Shown piece after piece: positions 24,301 through 32,725 of a DNA stretch of 64,000 nucleotides. The notes beneath the pieces were generated by a model. That model worked only from the letters and a program-made list of their open reading frames with translations. It made no database searches and was not told the DNA's origin. The stretch comes from Clostridiales bacterium. Its GTDB lineage: Bacteria > Bacillota > Clostridia > Oscillospirales > CAG-272. The translations under genes and the position numbers were made by a program. The stretch's first letter is position 1. Each line of letters begins with the position of its first letter. Location of the stretch: contig JAAZAV010000044.1 in the NCBI GenBank assembly GCA_012514145.1, positions 1-64,000 on the forward strand. The letters are read 5' to 3'.

Positions 24301-26193
24301 ATGCAAAGACATAGATATATTGCGATCCTTCTGTCGCTGCTGCTCTGCGCATGGATGTTTGCCGGCTGCGCACAAGGCGACCTCGGCAGCGAGAATAACG
24401 CCTCGGAACTTGTAACGGTTGAGAGTATAAGCGCTCTGATGCCGCCAGGAACCGAAATTAATACAGCCGTCAAGCCGGGTAAGCCTTCCGACAGGGCGGT
24501 GCGTATTATTTTAAACGGAAGTTCCGCATCATCGGAGGCTTCCGGTATCAGTATAACCGATTCCCGGGTAACCATAACTTCGGGCGGTATATATGAGCTT
24601 ACCGGCAGTTTCAGCGGCTGCATTGAGGTTGATGCCGGCAAGAATGACGATGTTGTGCTGATACTGAACGGAGTGAATATCTCCTGCCCCGATTACTCCG
24701 CCATAAACATTGTCAAAGCGGGCAAGGCAGCGATCGAGACAACCTATGATTCTGTAAATATCCTGTCGGACGGAAAAGTTTACAGCTTTGCAGACCCGAC
24801 CGACGACGAGCCGGATGCTACGATTTTCAGCAAGACAGACCTTGAGATTCGCGGCAGCGGTGAACTGACGGTTATCGGAAACTATGAGTGCGGAATACGT
24901 TCAAAGGACGATTTGTTACTGAACATTGATGGCATACTCACGGTTATTTCTGTCGGTGACGGCATCAAGGGCAAAGACTGCGTTATTGTGGACGGCAAAG
25001 GAAAACTGTCTGTGACCGCCGACGGTGATGGCATTCGGTCAAACAATACCGAGGATGAGGATCGCGGCTATATTGCTTTCAAAGGCTGCAGTACATCGAT
25101 TTCATCTGAACTTGACGGCGTACAGGCGGAATCGCTTCTGACCGTAAGCGGGGGTCTGTTAAACATTAAGTCCGGCGGCGGTTCGGCTGATTCGATGAAC
25201 GTTTCCTCGGGAAAAACAGACAGCTGCAAAGGATTAAAGTGCGCCGGCGACATAATAATCAAAGGCGGCAAGGTCAGCATCGATTCAAAGGATGACTCGC
25301 TGCATGCCGGCGGCTCGCTTGCCATAAACGACGGCACTCTGACCGTCTCCTCAAGTGACGACGGCATTCACGCCGACCGAGATGTTTCCATATCCGGCGG
25401 AGTTATAAAAGTGCTGAAATCTTTCGAAGGAATCGAAGGGCAGAACATTTTTATCTCGGGCGGCACGATCAGTGTGCGTGCCGCGGATGATGGCATAAAT
25501 TGCGCGGGAGGCAGCGACACGAGCTATACCGGCAGCCGCGGCTTTATGGGTAAAGTTGAGGACTGCACAATAGACATAAGCGGCGGACTGATATATGTAA
25601 ACGCCGACGGCGACGGCATAGACAGCAATAATGATATAAACGTATCGGGCGGCACTCTGCTGGTCAGCGGTCCCACAGACAGCAGGAACGGCGCGCTAGA
25701 CTATGAAACAGAGTTAAATGTTACCGGCGGCACCATACTTGCGGCAGGAGCTTCGGGTATGGCGAAGCAGGCAACATCGGTCAGCGGCTGCCGATCGGTA
25801 ATGTATACATTTGACAGGACAATGAACGGCGAAATCCTAATTTCCGTCTGTGACGGAGAAGGCAGGCTGCTTCTTGCCTTCGCCCCGGAGAAGGATTTTC
25901 AGTGTCTGGCTGTCTGCTCAGATCTGCTCGGAGCGGAAGAGAGCAAAACCATACGCATATGCAGAGGCGGTATTATCACCGGCGGAGGTGAACCGGCGTT
26001 CGGAGTATATTATACATCGGGTGAACTGAACGATGAGACGCTTCTCTCGGAATTGACTTTGACCTCACCCATATCGTTGTTCACGTCAGACGGCGAACAG
26101 CCGGAAGGCGGCAATAATTTCGGCGGTCCGGTCGGGGGCATGTTTCCTCCAAGCGGTCCGGTCGGCTTTCCGGGCGGCGGCAGAAATAGGTAA
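24301..26193 (+). CDS. DUF4353 beta-helix carbohydrate-binding lipoprotein (Cthe_2159-like)
   Basis: A 630-residue lipoprotein. The signal ends in lipobox FAGC with Cys23. The family start IILNGSSASSEASGISITDS is followed by a long parallel beta-helix in which Asp-Gly-Ile turns recur: VGDGIKG, DGDGIRS, SDDGIHA, ADDGINC and DGDGIDS. In the characterised relative Cthe_2159 this fold binds acidic plant polysaccharide and calcium. The last 40 residues are Gly/Pro-rich (NFGGPVGGMFPPSGPVGFPG). The frame can also open at GTG 24298, directly before the ATG; GGAG lies 9-12 bases upstream. It has no hydrolase domain and probably works as a surface adhesin. Confidence 0.87.
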   Translation: MQRHRYIAILLSLLLCAWMFAGCAQGDLGSENNASELVTVESISALMPPGTEINTAVKPGKPSDRAVRIILNGSSASSEASGISITDSRVTITSGGIYELTGSFSGCIEVDAGKNDDVVLILNGVNISCPDYSAINIVKAGKAAIETTYDSVNILSDGKVYSFADPTDDEPDATIFSKTDLEIRGSGELTVIGNYECGIRSKDDLLLNIDGILTVISVGDGIKGKDCVIVDGKGKLSVTADGDGIRSNNTEDEDRGYIAFKGCSTSISSELDGVQAESLLTVSGGLLNIKSGGGSADSMNVSSGKTDSCKGLKCAGDIIIKGGKVSIDSKDDSLHAGGSLAINDGTLTVSSSDDGIHADRDVSISGGVIKVLKSFEGIEGQNIFISGGTISVRAADDGINCAGGSDTSYTGSRGFMGKVEDCTIDISGGLIYVNADGDGIDSNNDINVSGGTLLVSGPTDSRNGALDYETELNVTGGTILAAGASGMAKQATSVSGCRSVMYTFDRTMNGEILISVCDGEGRLLLAFAPEKDFQCLAVCSDLLGAEESKTIRICRGGIITGGGEPAFGVYYTSGELNDETLLSELTLTSPISLFTSDGEQPEGGNNFGGPVGGMFPPSGPVGFPGGGRNR

Positions 26194-26206
26194 AGAATCA
26201 TGAAAA

Positions 26207-26256
26207 AACAGGCAACCGAATGCCCCGCATGAACACGGGATACTCGGCTGCCTGTT
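26207..26256. terminator. Bidirectional terminator between DUF4353 gene and mutS2
   Basis: Arms AACAGGCAACCGA (26207-26219) and TCGGCTGCCTGTT (26244-26256) with one mismatch. T-rich flanks exist on both strands (TTATTTATTTG plus; TTTTTTCATG minus). Confidence 0.8.
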
Positions 26257-26269
26257 ATTTATTTGAGTG

Positions 26270-28696
26270 TTATTTAAGTTCGACCACTGTGACGCCCGAA
26301 TCTCCCTCGCCGTAGACACCGGCTCTATGACTCTTGACCCGGGGATCGGACTTGAGATAACGCTGAATAGCGGCCCGCAGCGCCCCGGTGCCCTTGCCAT
26401 GAATGAGGGTGACCGAACGAATGCCAGACATCCTGGCATCGTCGAGATATTTATCCACCATAAACCATGCATCATCGCCGTTCATACCGCGCAGGTCAAT
26501 CTCAGGCTTAAAAGTTTTCACGGTTGCCTGCTGGCGGTTCGCATACTGACGGGCAGGAATAGTCTTTCTCGTTTTGGCATCGGTGAAGGATGTCATGGCA
26601 TCCTCGGCGAGCATAAGGTTGTCTATATTTGTTCTGGTACTGATGATACCGCTGGTTATCGTCACGTTCCCCTTGGCATCCGGGTCATCGGCGACAGTGC
26701 CGTGAGTGCCGAGGTTTATGAGCACAACCTCATCGCCCTTTTTAAGCGGACGGGGGAGTACATAACCATCAGCGGCGGGATTCTCAAGCACTGTATCCAC
26801 ATTCTCGCCGGCTTCCCGCAGCGTGCGGCGTATAGAGCGGCGCGCCGCGTCCAGCTCATCGGCAAAGCGGGAGGACTCCTGCTTCTTTTTGACCTCCTCA
26901 AGCTGGCGCAGAGCGAATTCCGCCGATGCTCTGGCTCCCTCAACGGTGCGCACTGCCTGAGCTCTGGCACGGTCAAGTTCCTTCTCTGTAGCTTTAATCT
27001 TTGCGTCAAGCTCACGCTCTGCATTGACCCGATAGGATTCGTATTCGCGGCGCATTTTCGCGGCGGCATCCCGCTCGGTTTCCATCTCGGCGCGGCGGCG
27101 TTCAAGTTCCTCGATTACATATTCAAAACGCTTGCTGTCTTTTGAAATAAGCGCGTTAGCCGACTCGATTATCTTCTCGTCAAGCCCCAGTTTCTGTGAT
27201 ATTGCGAAGGCATTGGATTTGCCGGGTGTGCCTATTATCAGCCGGTAGGTGGGACGCAGGGTCTCAACATTGAATTCGCATGCTGCGTTCATAACTCCGG
27301 GGGTCTCCAGCGCAAAAGCCTTCAGCTCGGCATAGTGGGTTGTTGCGGCGCAGAGCGAACCGCGCTCAAGAATGTTCATAAGTATCGCTTCGGCAAGCGC
27401 CGCGCCTTCCACCGGGTCGGTGCCGGCACCCAACTCATCAAAGAGCACAAGGCTGCGCTCATTTGCCGACGAGAGTATGGAGACGATGTTGACCATGTGG
27501 GCAGAGAAAGTTGAAAGCGACTGTTCTATCGACTGTTCATCGCCGATGTCAGCGAGGATTTCGTCGAACACACAGACCTCGGAGATATCGTCGGCGGGTA
27601 TATGCAGCCCCGATTGAACCATCAGTGAGAAAAGCCCCAGGGTTTTAAGCGCCACTGTCTTGCCGCCGGTGTTGGGACCGGTGATAACCAGCATACTGTA
27701 GCTGCCGCCCAGTGAGATATTGATTGGCACAACCTTTTCGGTTCGCAGGAGAGGATGCCGAGCATTGAACAGCTCGATGCGCCGGGGAGTGTTTGCTCTT
27801 TCTTCATTGTTGACAACAGGTTCCGCAGCCTTCATGCGATATGAAAGCTCTGCCTTTGCGAATATGAACGCCAGCTCGGTAACATTGCGGTAGTTTAGAT
27901 CCAGCTCATCCGAGTAGTCGGCGCATGCACCCGAAAGTTCGGTCAATATGCGCTCGATTTCGTGGCGTTCGCGGCTCTCAAGCTCTTTAAGCTCGTTGTT
28001 TGTCTCAACTACAGCCAGCGGCTCTATGAAAACCGTTGCGCCGGAAGCCGAGGTGTCATGAATCAGACCTTTGAACTCGTTCTTGTATTCCTGTTTTACC
28101 GGAACCACATATCTGCCGTTCCTCATGGTGACGATGTTTTCCTGCAGATACTTAGTCTGGGGACCGCCGCCGGTGTATTTCTGCAATATATCGCGGATTC
28201 TGTTGGTAGCTGTGCGGATCTTGCGGCGTATGGAGGCAAGCTCCGGGGAGGCTTCGTCGGCGACAAGATCATCTGCCAGAATGGAACGGGTGATTCTGTC
28301 CTCCAGCGGGCGGTTGACAAAAAGCCTTTCAAAGATGACATCAAGTGAGGTTTTCCGCTGATGCTCGGTGTTGAGGTAATCAAGCAGCCGACGCGCGGTC
28401 TGCAGCACACCCGCGATATCCAGCAGTTCGCGGCAGGAGAGTGCGGCGCCCTTTAAAGCGCGATCAACAGAAGCAATGATATCCCGCGACGAACCGAATG
28501 AGGGAGTTCCCTTCAGCGCTATTAAATGCTTTGCGTCGGAGGTCTGGTTTAAAAGCAGACAGATTCGGGGAATGCTGTCGGTAGGACGCAGTGACCTTGC
28601 CAGCTCCCTGGCGCCGTCGGTTGTGGCGCAATCGGCAAGCATTTCGAGTATTTTATGATATTCGAGTGTATTTAATGCCTTATCAAAATTAGCCAT
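26270..28696 (-). CDS. mutS2: Endonuclease MutS2
   Basis: An 808-residue protein. Residues 1-270 form the MutS-like clamp and lever regions. Walker A is ITGPNTGGKTVALKT near 335-345, and Walker B with signature is SLVLFDELGAGTDPVEGAALA. A long Glu/Arg/Ala coiled coil spans about 510-640 (ELERRRAEMETERDAAAKMR). The C-terminal Smr nuclease domain holds IDLRGMNGDDA and HGKGTGALRAAIQ. MutS2 acts on recombination intermediates and, in Bacillus, on collided ribosomes, rather than on mismatches. The start at 28696 is 4 bases after the recO stop, so translation is probably coupled. Confidence 0.96.
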   Translation of the reverse strand: MANFDKALNTLEYHKILEMLADCATTDGARELARSLRPTDSIPRICLLLNQTSDAKHLIALKGTPSFGSSRDIIASVDRALKGAALSCRELLDIAGVLQTARRLLDYLNTEHQRKTSLDVIFERLFVNRPLEDRITRSILADDLVADEASPELASIRRKIRTATNRIRDILQKYTGGGPQTKYLQENIVTMRNGRYVVPVKQEYKNEFKGLIHDTSASGATVFIEPLAVVETNNELKELESRERHEIERILTELSGACADYSDELDLNYRNVTELAFIFAKAELSYRMKAAEPVVNNEERANTPRRIELFNARHPLLRTEKVVPINISLGGSYSMLVITGPNTGGKTVALKTLGLFSLMVQSGLHIPADDISEVCVFDEILADIGDEQSIEQSLSTFSAHMVNIVSILSSANERSLVLFDELGAGTDPVEGAALAEAILMNILERGSLCAATTHYAELKAFALETPGVMNAACEFNVETLRPTYRLIIGTPGKSNAFAISQKLGLDEKIIESANALISKDSKRFEYVIEELERRRAEMETERDAAAKMRREYESYRVNAERELDAKIKATEKELDRARAQAVRTVEGARASAEFALRQLEEVKKKQESSRFADELDAARRSIRRTLREAGENVDTVLENPAADGYVLPRPLKKGDEVVLINLGTHGTVADDPDAKGNVTITSGIISTRTNIDNLMLAEDAMTSFTDAKTRKTIPARQYANRQQATVKTFKPEIDLRGMNGDDAWFMVDKYLDDARMSGIRSVTLIHGKGTGALRAAIQRYLKSDPRVKSHRAGVYGEGDSGVTVVELK

Positions 28697-28700
28697 GTTA

Positions 28701-29543
28701 TTATTTGTTTGTATCTTCGTTCTGAGCACTGTCCGCTGACGCCTTCAATGTCTGCAGCCTGTTTATGAAATTGAGAGATTTGTAGCTGTGTTCGAGATGC
28801 GTTGTCAGATACAGCTCGCAAAGCTCCGACAGCATTTTCCCGGTCTCATCGTCCGTGCGGAAGGCAAGCTGTTTGCCGTCCGGAGCGGAGATTATATAGC
28901 GCAGAGCACTGAGCAGCGGCGGACTCAGCCTGAACATACGCCGCATGGTACCGTTTTCGTAGTACAGAGCTTCGACCGGCAGCCGGCTGTGACAGTCGGA
29001 ACAAAGGAGAGAGCCGTCGCTTATGTCGAAAATGCCGGCGTTCTGACCTGCATCATTATCTCCGCACCCGCACCCGCATTTTCTGCAGGCGACGAGATCT
29101 GGCATAAAACCGCTTATACAGGCGGTACGCATTTCAAATACAGCTTTTATCTGAAACATTCTCAAAGGATCGTGCGCCAGTGCCCAGAGGCTGTTGAGAG
29201 TGTGGCGCAGCATGTTTTCCGCAGGCTCGTTCTCAAGGGTGACATCGTCCGATACCTCGCAGAAATACTGACCGACAGCCATCGACAGAGCGTCAAGGCG
29301 CAGTTCGCGGAAATCCTCGATAACTGCAGCCTCGGATATCGTTACCCTTCCCCGCTTTTCGCTCAGATGCAGCTCACAGTAATTCATCATTTGCAGTGAG
29401 GCGGACAGGGGATTTTTCAGACTCCTTGCTCCGTATGCCCCGGCGGAGATTTTGCCGTATTCTGCGGTTAGCAGGGTAAATATCCGGTGATTCTCCCCGT
29501 AGTCGGCTGCCCGGATGATGAGACCGTTGACCGAACTTGTCAT
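28701..29543 (-). CDS. recO: DNA repair protein RecO
   Basis: A 280-residue recombination mediator that helps load RecA on single-stranded DNA. The N-terminal OB-fold is visible in VNGLIIRAADYGENHRIFTLL, followed by a helical domain. A zinc finger has the pattern CRKCGCGCG ... CSDCHSR near residues 153-187, with two extra cysteines in the first knuckle. Its ATG overlaps the era stop codon in an ATGA arrangement, the classical era-recO coupling. Confidence 0.95.
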   Translation of the reverse strand: MTSSVNGLIIRAADYGENHRIFTLLTAEYGKISAGAYGARSLKNPLSASLQMMNYCELHLSEKRGRVTISEAAVIEDFRELRLDALSMAVGQYFCEVSDDVTLENEPAENMLRHTLNSLWALAHDPLRMFQIKAVFEMRTACISGFMPDLVACRKCGCGCGDNDAGQNAGIFDISDGSLLCSDCHSRLPVEALYYENGTMRRMFRLSPPLLSALRYIISAPDGKQLAFRTDDETGKMLSELCELYLTTHLEHSYKSLNFINRLQTLKASADSAQNEDTNK

Positions 29544-30433
29544 ATATCCTTTTCGTCGTACCCGAAATTATGCAGATAAGCGGGGCTGTCTCGCCATTTG
29601 ACCTTTACCTTGACCCATAAGTCAAGGTAAACTTTTGCATCGAAGAATCGCTCCAGATCCTCGCGGGCGCGGGAGCCTATCATTTTGAGGGTCTCGCCGT
29701 GCTTGCCGATGATGATACCCTTGTGTGATTCTTTCTCACAGAAAATCTCAGCGCGGATTTTGATAATCCGCGACGATTCTTCAAACGCTTCGATGACTAC
29801 CGCGATTCCGTGTGGTACTTCCTCATTAAGCGAACGGAGCAGTTTTTCGCGGATTATCTCGGAGGCGATCTGACGCTCCGGCTGATCGGTAAACTCGTCT
29901 TCGTCAAAGTACCATTCGCCTTCGTCAAGGAACTGTTCAACCTCATCAAGCACAATGTCGACACCGTCGTTCTTTGCCGCCGATATCGGGATAACCGAAG
30001 CGTAGTCCTTGTACTCGGCGGCATATGCAGTGATGGTCTCGGCTACCTTCGCGGCGTTGCCCATATCGATCTTATTGATGATGAGTATAACCGGCAAACC
30101 GAGCTGGTCGAAGCGCTGTAGAAAATTACGCTCCACCGAGGTCGGACGGCTGCCGCATTCAACAACGAGCAGAGCCGCGTCCACATCACCAATGGCGGAG
30201 GACACGGTTTTAATCATATATTCGCCCAAACGGTTTCTGGGATTGTGCATACCGGGGGTGTCAAGAAACACAAACTGGTTCTCGCCCTTGGTGAGAATGC
30301 CCGTGATACGGGTGCGGGTGGTCTGGGGCTTGTTTGAGACTATGGCAACCTTTTCGCCCAAGAGAGCGTTCAGCAGTGTGGACTTGCCCACATTCGGGCG
30401 TCCGACTATGGCAATAAAGCCTGTCTTTTTCAT
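29540..30433 (-). CDS. era: GTPase Era
   Basis: A 297-residue ribosome-assembly GTPase. G1 is GRPNVGKST (11-19), G2 is in TTRTRITGI, G3 is DTPGMH, G4 is NKIDM, and G5 is an SAAKNDG segment. The C-terminal KH domain (EKESHKGIIIGKHGETLKMIG) binds the 3' end of 16S rRNA. Length is standard. It follows ybeY by 34 bases. Confidence 0.97.
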   Translation of the reverse strand: MKKTGFIAIVGRPNVGKSTLLNALLGEKVAIVSNKPQTTRTRITGILTKGENQFVFLDTPGMHNPRNRLGEYMIKTVSSAIGDVDAALLVVECGSRPTSVERNFLQRFDQLGLPVILIINKIDMGNAAKVAETITAYAAEYKDYASVIPISAAKNDGVDIVLDEVEQFLDEGEWYFDEDEFTDQPERQIASEIIREKLLRSLNEEVPHGIAVVIEAFEESSRIIKIRAEIFCEKESHKGIIIGKHGETLKMIGSRAREDLERFFDAKVYLDLWVKVKVKWRDSPAYLHNFGYDEKDI

Positions 30434-30467
30434 AATATATAAACCTGAAGTGTTAAAATCTTATATA

Positions 30468-30983
30468 TCAGCGTCTCAGCAGCAGGCGCAGGCTCGGCCG
30501 TACATGACAGATAAGGGTTTCCATAATCATTTCCTGCCTGTTGAACATTATCTTCTCGTCTTCAGGCGAGGTTTCGTGATCGTAACCCATAAGATGGAGC
30601 ATAGAATGAACACAAAGAAAAGCCATTTCACGCTCGAAGGAATGACCGAGCCGTTCTGCCTGCTCGGCAGCACGTTCGGCTGATATAACAATATCGCCTA
30701 ACGGAACGCGCTGATTGCCGGCAAGCTCCTCATAATCGCTGAACAGCGGGAAGGAGAGCACATCGGTGGGACGGTCAACCGTGCGGTAGTCGCGGTTCAG
30801 TTCGCGGATTGACGCGTCATCGGTTAGGGTAATCGACACCTCGCAAAGGCGTGGCATGTAACCCTCCATGACACATGTCAGGCGCACAGCCTCACGCATA
30901 AGGGTGCGTGTAAGGTAGCTGATACGGCGGCGGTCCTGTTCGTTTTTAATATAAACGGCGCAGACGCTTCGGAGTTTCTTCAT
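30468..30983 (-). CDS. ybeY: Endoribonuclease YbeY
   Basis: A 171-residue metal-dependent RNase needed for 16S rRNA 3' end maturation. The zinc motif H-x3-H-x5-H is visible in HSMLHLMGYDH near residues 129-139, and LNRDYRTVDRPTDVLSFPL is the conserved central block. The chosen start is the ATG at 30983 behind AAGGACAG; the frame stays open further upstream inside phoH, but that part has no family similarity. The gene overlaps the phoH end by 38 bases. Confidence 0.93.
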   Translation of the reverse strand: MKKLRSVCAVYIKNEQDRRRISYLTRTLMREAVRLTCVMEGYMPRLCEVSITLTDDASIRELNRDYRTVDRPTDVLSFPLFSDYEELAGNQRVPLGDIVISAERAAEQAERLGHSFEREMAFLCVHSMLHLMGYDHETSPEDEKIMFNRQEMIMETLICHVRPSLRLLLRR

Positions 30984-31980
30984 TGCGTTTATCTCTGTCC
31001 TTAAAATTATCTTTTTCGTATTTCTCGTATGCGAGTATGATCCGCTGAACCAGCCTGTGGCGCACCACATCACGGTCGGTGAGATTATGTACCGCAATTC
31101 CTTCAATATTGCGCAGAACCTTAGTGGCTTCAATAAGACCGGATTTTTTGCCGAAAGGCAGGTCGGTCTGTGTAATATCGCCGGTTACCACTGCCTTCGA
31201 GTTGAATCCGAGACGGGTGAGGAACATCTTCATCTGCTCGGGAGTGGTATTCTGTGCCTCATCGAGTATTATGAATGAGTCGTTGAGTGTCCGGCCGCGC
31301 ATATATGCGAGAGGGGCAATCTCTATTGTCCCCTTCTCGAAGTGTTTCTGGTAGCTCTCAAAGCCCAGCATCTCATGCAGCGCATCGTAAAGCGGGCGCA
31401 GATAAGGGGAGATTTTGCTCTGCAGATCGCCGGGCAGGTAACCTAAATGCTCTCCGGCTTCGACTGCCGGACGTGTCAGTATTATTCGCTGAACCTCGCG
31501 TCTGCGCAGTGCGTTTACAGCCATTGCAACAGCCAGGAAGGTCTTGCCGGTACCCGCAGGTCCAACGCCCAGGATTATCGTGTTCTTTTCGATGAGCTCT
31601 ATGTATTTGCGCTGACCGACTGTCTTAGCCTTGATAGGTTTGCCGCGGGCAGTTATACAAATGCAGTCGTCGTCGAAGCTGTTAAGTTCACTGTCCCGGT
31701 TGTCGGTTACCATCCGGATGACATAATCCACATTCTGCTCGGTTATGCTTTCGCTGTATTCCGACATGCGCTTGAGAGCCGTGAGGACTCTGCCCGCCTG
31801 TTCAGCCTTTTCGGCATCCTCACCGCAGACAATAAGTGCGCTGCCGCCCGAAGCGCCGTCGTTGCGGTTTACCACCGATACATTGAAATACCGCTCGATT
31901 ATTCTGATATTAACGTCAAAGCTGCCGAAAATCATTGCGGTCTGCTCTGCCGAATCGGTAATTACCGTGATTTCTGTCAT
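30946..31980 (-). CDS. phoH: PhoH-family ATPase
   Basis: A 344-residue PhoH-like protein. An N-terminal KH-like region of about 110 residues is followed by the ATPase core: Walker A GVGPAGTGKTFLAV near 134, RPAVEAGEHLGYLPGDLQ, Walker B FIILDEAQNTTPEQMKMFLTR and VTGDITQTDLP. It is the usual partner of ybeY and is thought to act in RNA metabolism. The ATG at 31980 follows GGAGC; a TTG at 31998 would absorb that ribosome site. First gene of the phoH-ybeY-era-recO-mutS2 unit. Confidence 0.95.
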   Translation of the reverse strand: MTEITVITDSAEQTAMIFGSFDVNIRIIERYFNVSVVNRNDGASGGSALIVCGEDAEKAEQAGRVLTALKRMSEYSESITEQNVDYVIRMVTDNRDSELNSFDDDCICITARGKPIKAKTVGQRKYIELIEKNTIILGVGPAGTGKTFLAVAMAVNALRRREVQRIILTRPAVEAGEHLGYLPGDLQSKISPYLRPLYDALHEMLGFESYQKHFEKGTIEIAPLAYMRGRTLNDSFIILDEAQNTTPEQMKMFLTRLGFNSKAVVTGDITQTDLPFGKKSGLIEATKVLRNIEGIAVHNLTDRDVVRHRLVQRIILAYEKYEKDNFKDRDKRNEETPKRLRRLY

Positions 31981-32065
31981 TTTGACATTCTGCTCCAAAA
32001 CTGTATAAATAATAAAATAGTTATGCTGATTCGCGGCTCAGCGCCGGAACCCCACAGGCATTGTA

Positions 32066-32086
32066 ATCTGCCGCGCTTCGGCAGAT
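32066..32086 (-). promoter_or_regulatory. Hairpin in the phoH leader
   Basis: ATCTGCCG (32066-32073) and CGGCAGAT (32079-32086) form a perfect 8-base stem with a 5-base loop, between the promoter and the phoH start. No T run follows, so it is more likely a leader structure than a terminator. Confidence 0.4.
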
Positions 32087-32111
32087 ATTATGCACACAAC
32101 ACCTCTCAGGA

Positions 32112-32140
32112 ATTATAGCACATATTGTCTTCGATGTCAT
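32112..32140 (-). promoter_or_regulatory. Promoter of the phoH-to-mutS2 unit
   Basis: Minus strand ATGACA (32140-32135) and perfect TATAAT (32117-32112), spacer 17. It predicts a 125-base leader before phoH. Confidence 0.7.
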
Positions 32141-32677
32141 CAGATTATTGTAAAGTTTTTGATTATTAAACAAACGGTTTGGCAGAGAATTTGTTTAGGC
32201 GGGTTCCAGTTATACGGATGTATGGGAAAATTGTTGTATTTACGGAGATATACAGCCATTGAGCCTTAAAATCATGGAATGAATAAAGGGGTATGGATAG
32301 CATGGAAGTATTCGTTATCCTTAAGGTGCGAGTGTTCCGCCTTGCTGTTATGTCGAGGAGTAAACGGTCGGATCAGCTTATGTTCAATCTTACAGGGGCT
32401 GTATTAAAACAAAAATATTGATACAGCTACTTGCAATCGGGAACCTTCCATTGTTGCCTTGTTGCTTTTTTGTGTGGCAGCTTAACTATAACACATATGG
32501 CTCTCAATTGCTGTTCTTTTTCTCGATATGTAACACATGTATTGTAATCCTACATTCCTTGTACACGCAAGCGAACACCCCGGATGTCCTGTTGCTCAAA
32601 TAAAGTAAATTCAATTTCCTGACTTAACCTCAATTGTTTTATTATTTCTTTGGTCTCACATCATTTGCGAATGCACA
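32141..32677. other. Intergenic stretch without a recognisable gene
   Basis: About 540 bases, AT-rich toward both ends. A small open frame at 32418-32603 (plus) codes for a Leu/Phe/Cys-rich string with no convincing ribosome site and is not called as a gene. A short hairpin (AGCTGTATC-like arms) lies near 32397-32431. I see no transposase remnant, tRNA or known RNA element. Confidence 0.5.
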
Positions 32678-32715
32678 CAAATTAAAGCTCCGCCATGTGA
32701 CGGAGCTTTAATTTG
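32678..32715 (-). terminator. Terminator of lipoprotein paralogue 3
   Basis: Perfect 15-base arms, 32678-32692 and 32701-32715 (AAAGCTCCG/CGGAGCTTT core), 8-base loop. The AT ends of the stem supply the T run on the minus strand. Confidence 0.9.
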
Positions 32716-32725
32716 TATATTATCG

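Noticed and set aside
26267-27145. Plus-strand frame opposite the end of mutS2
   Set aside because: Antisense to the conserved Smr and coiled-coil domains, and would run through the terminator at 26207-26256 region without a promoter.
32418-32603. Small frame of 61 codons in the long spacer
   Set aside because: Leu/Phe/Cys-rich translation, no convincing ribosome site, typical of AT-rich noncoding sequence.
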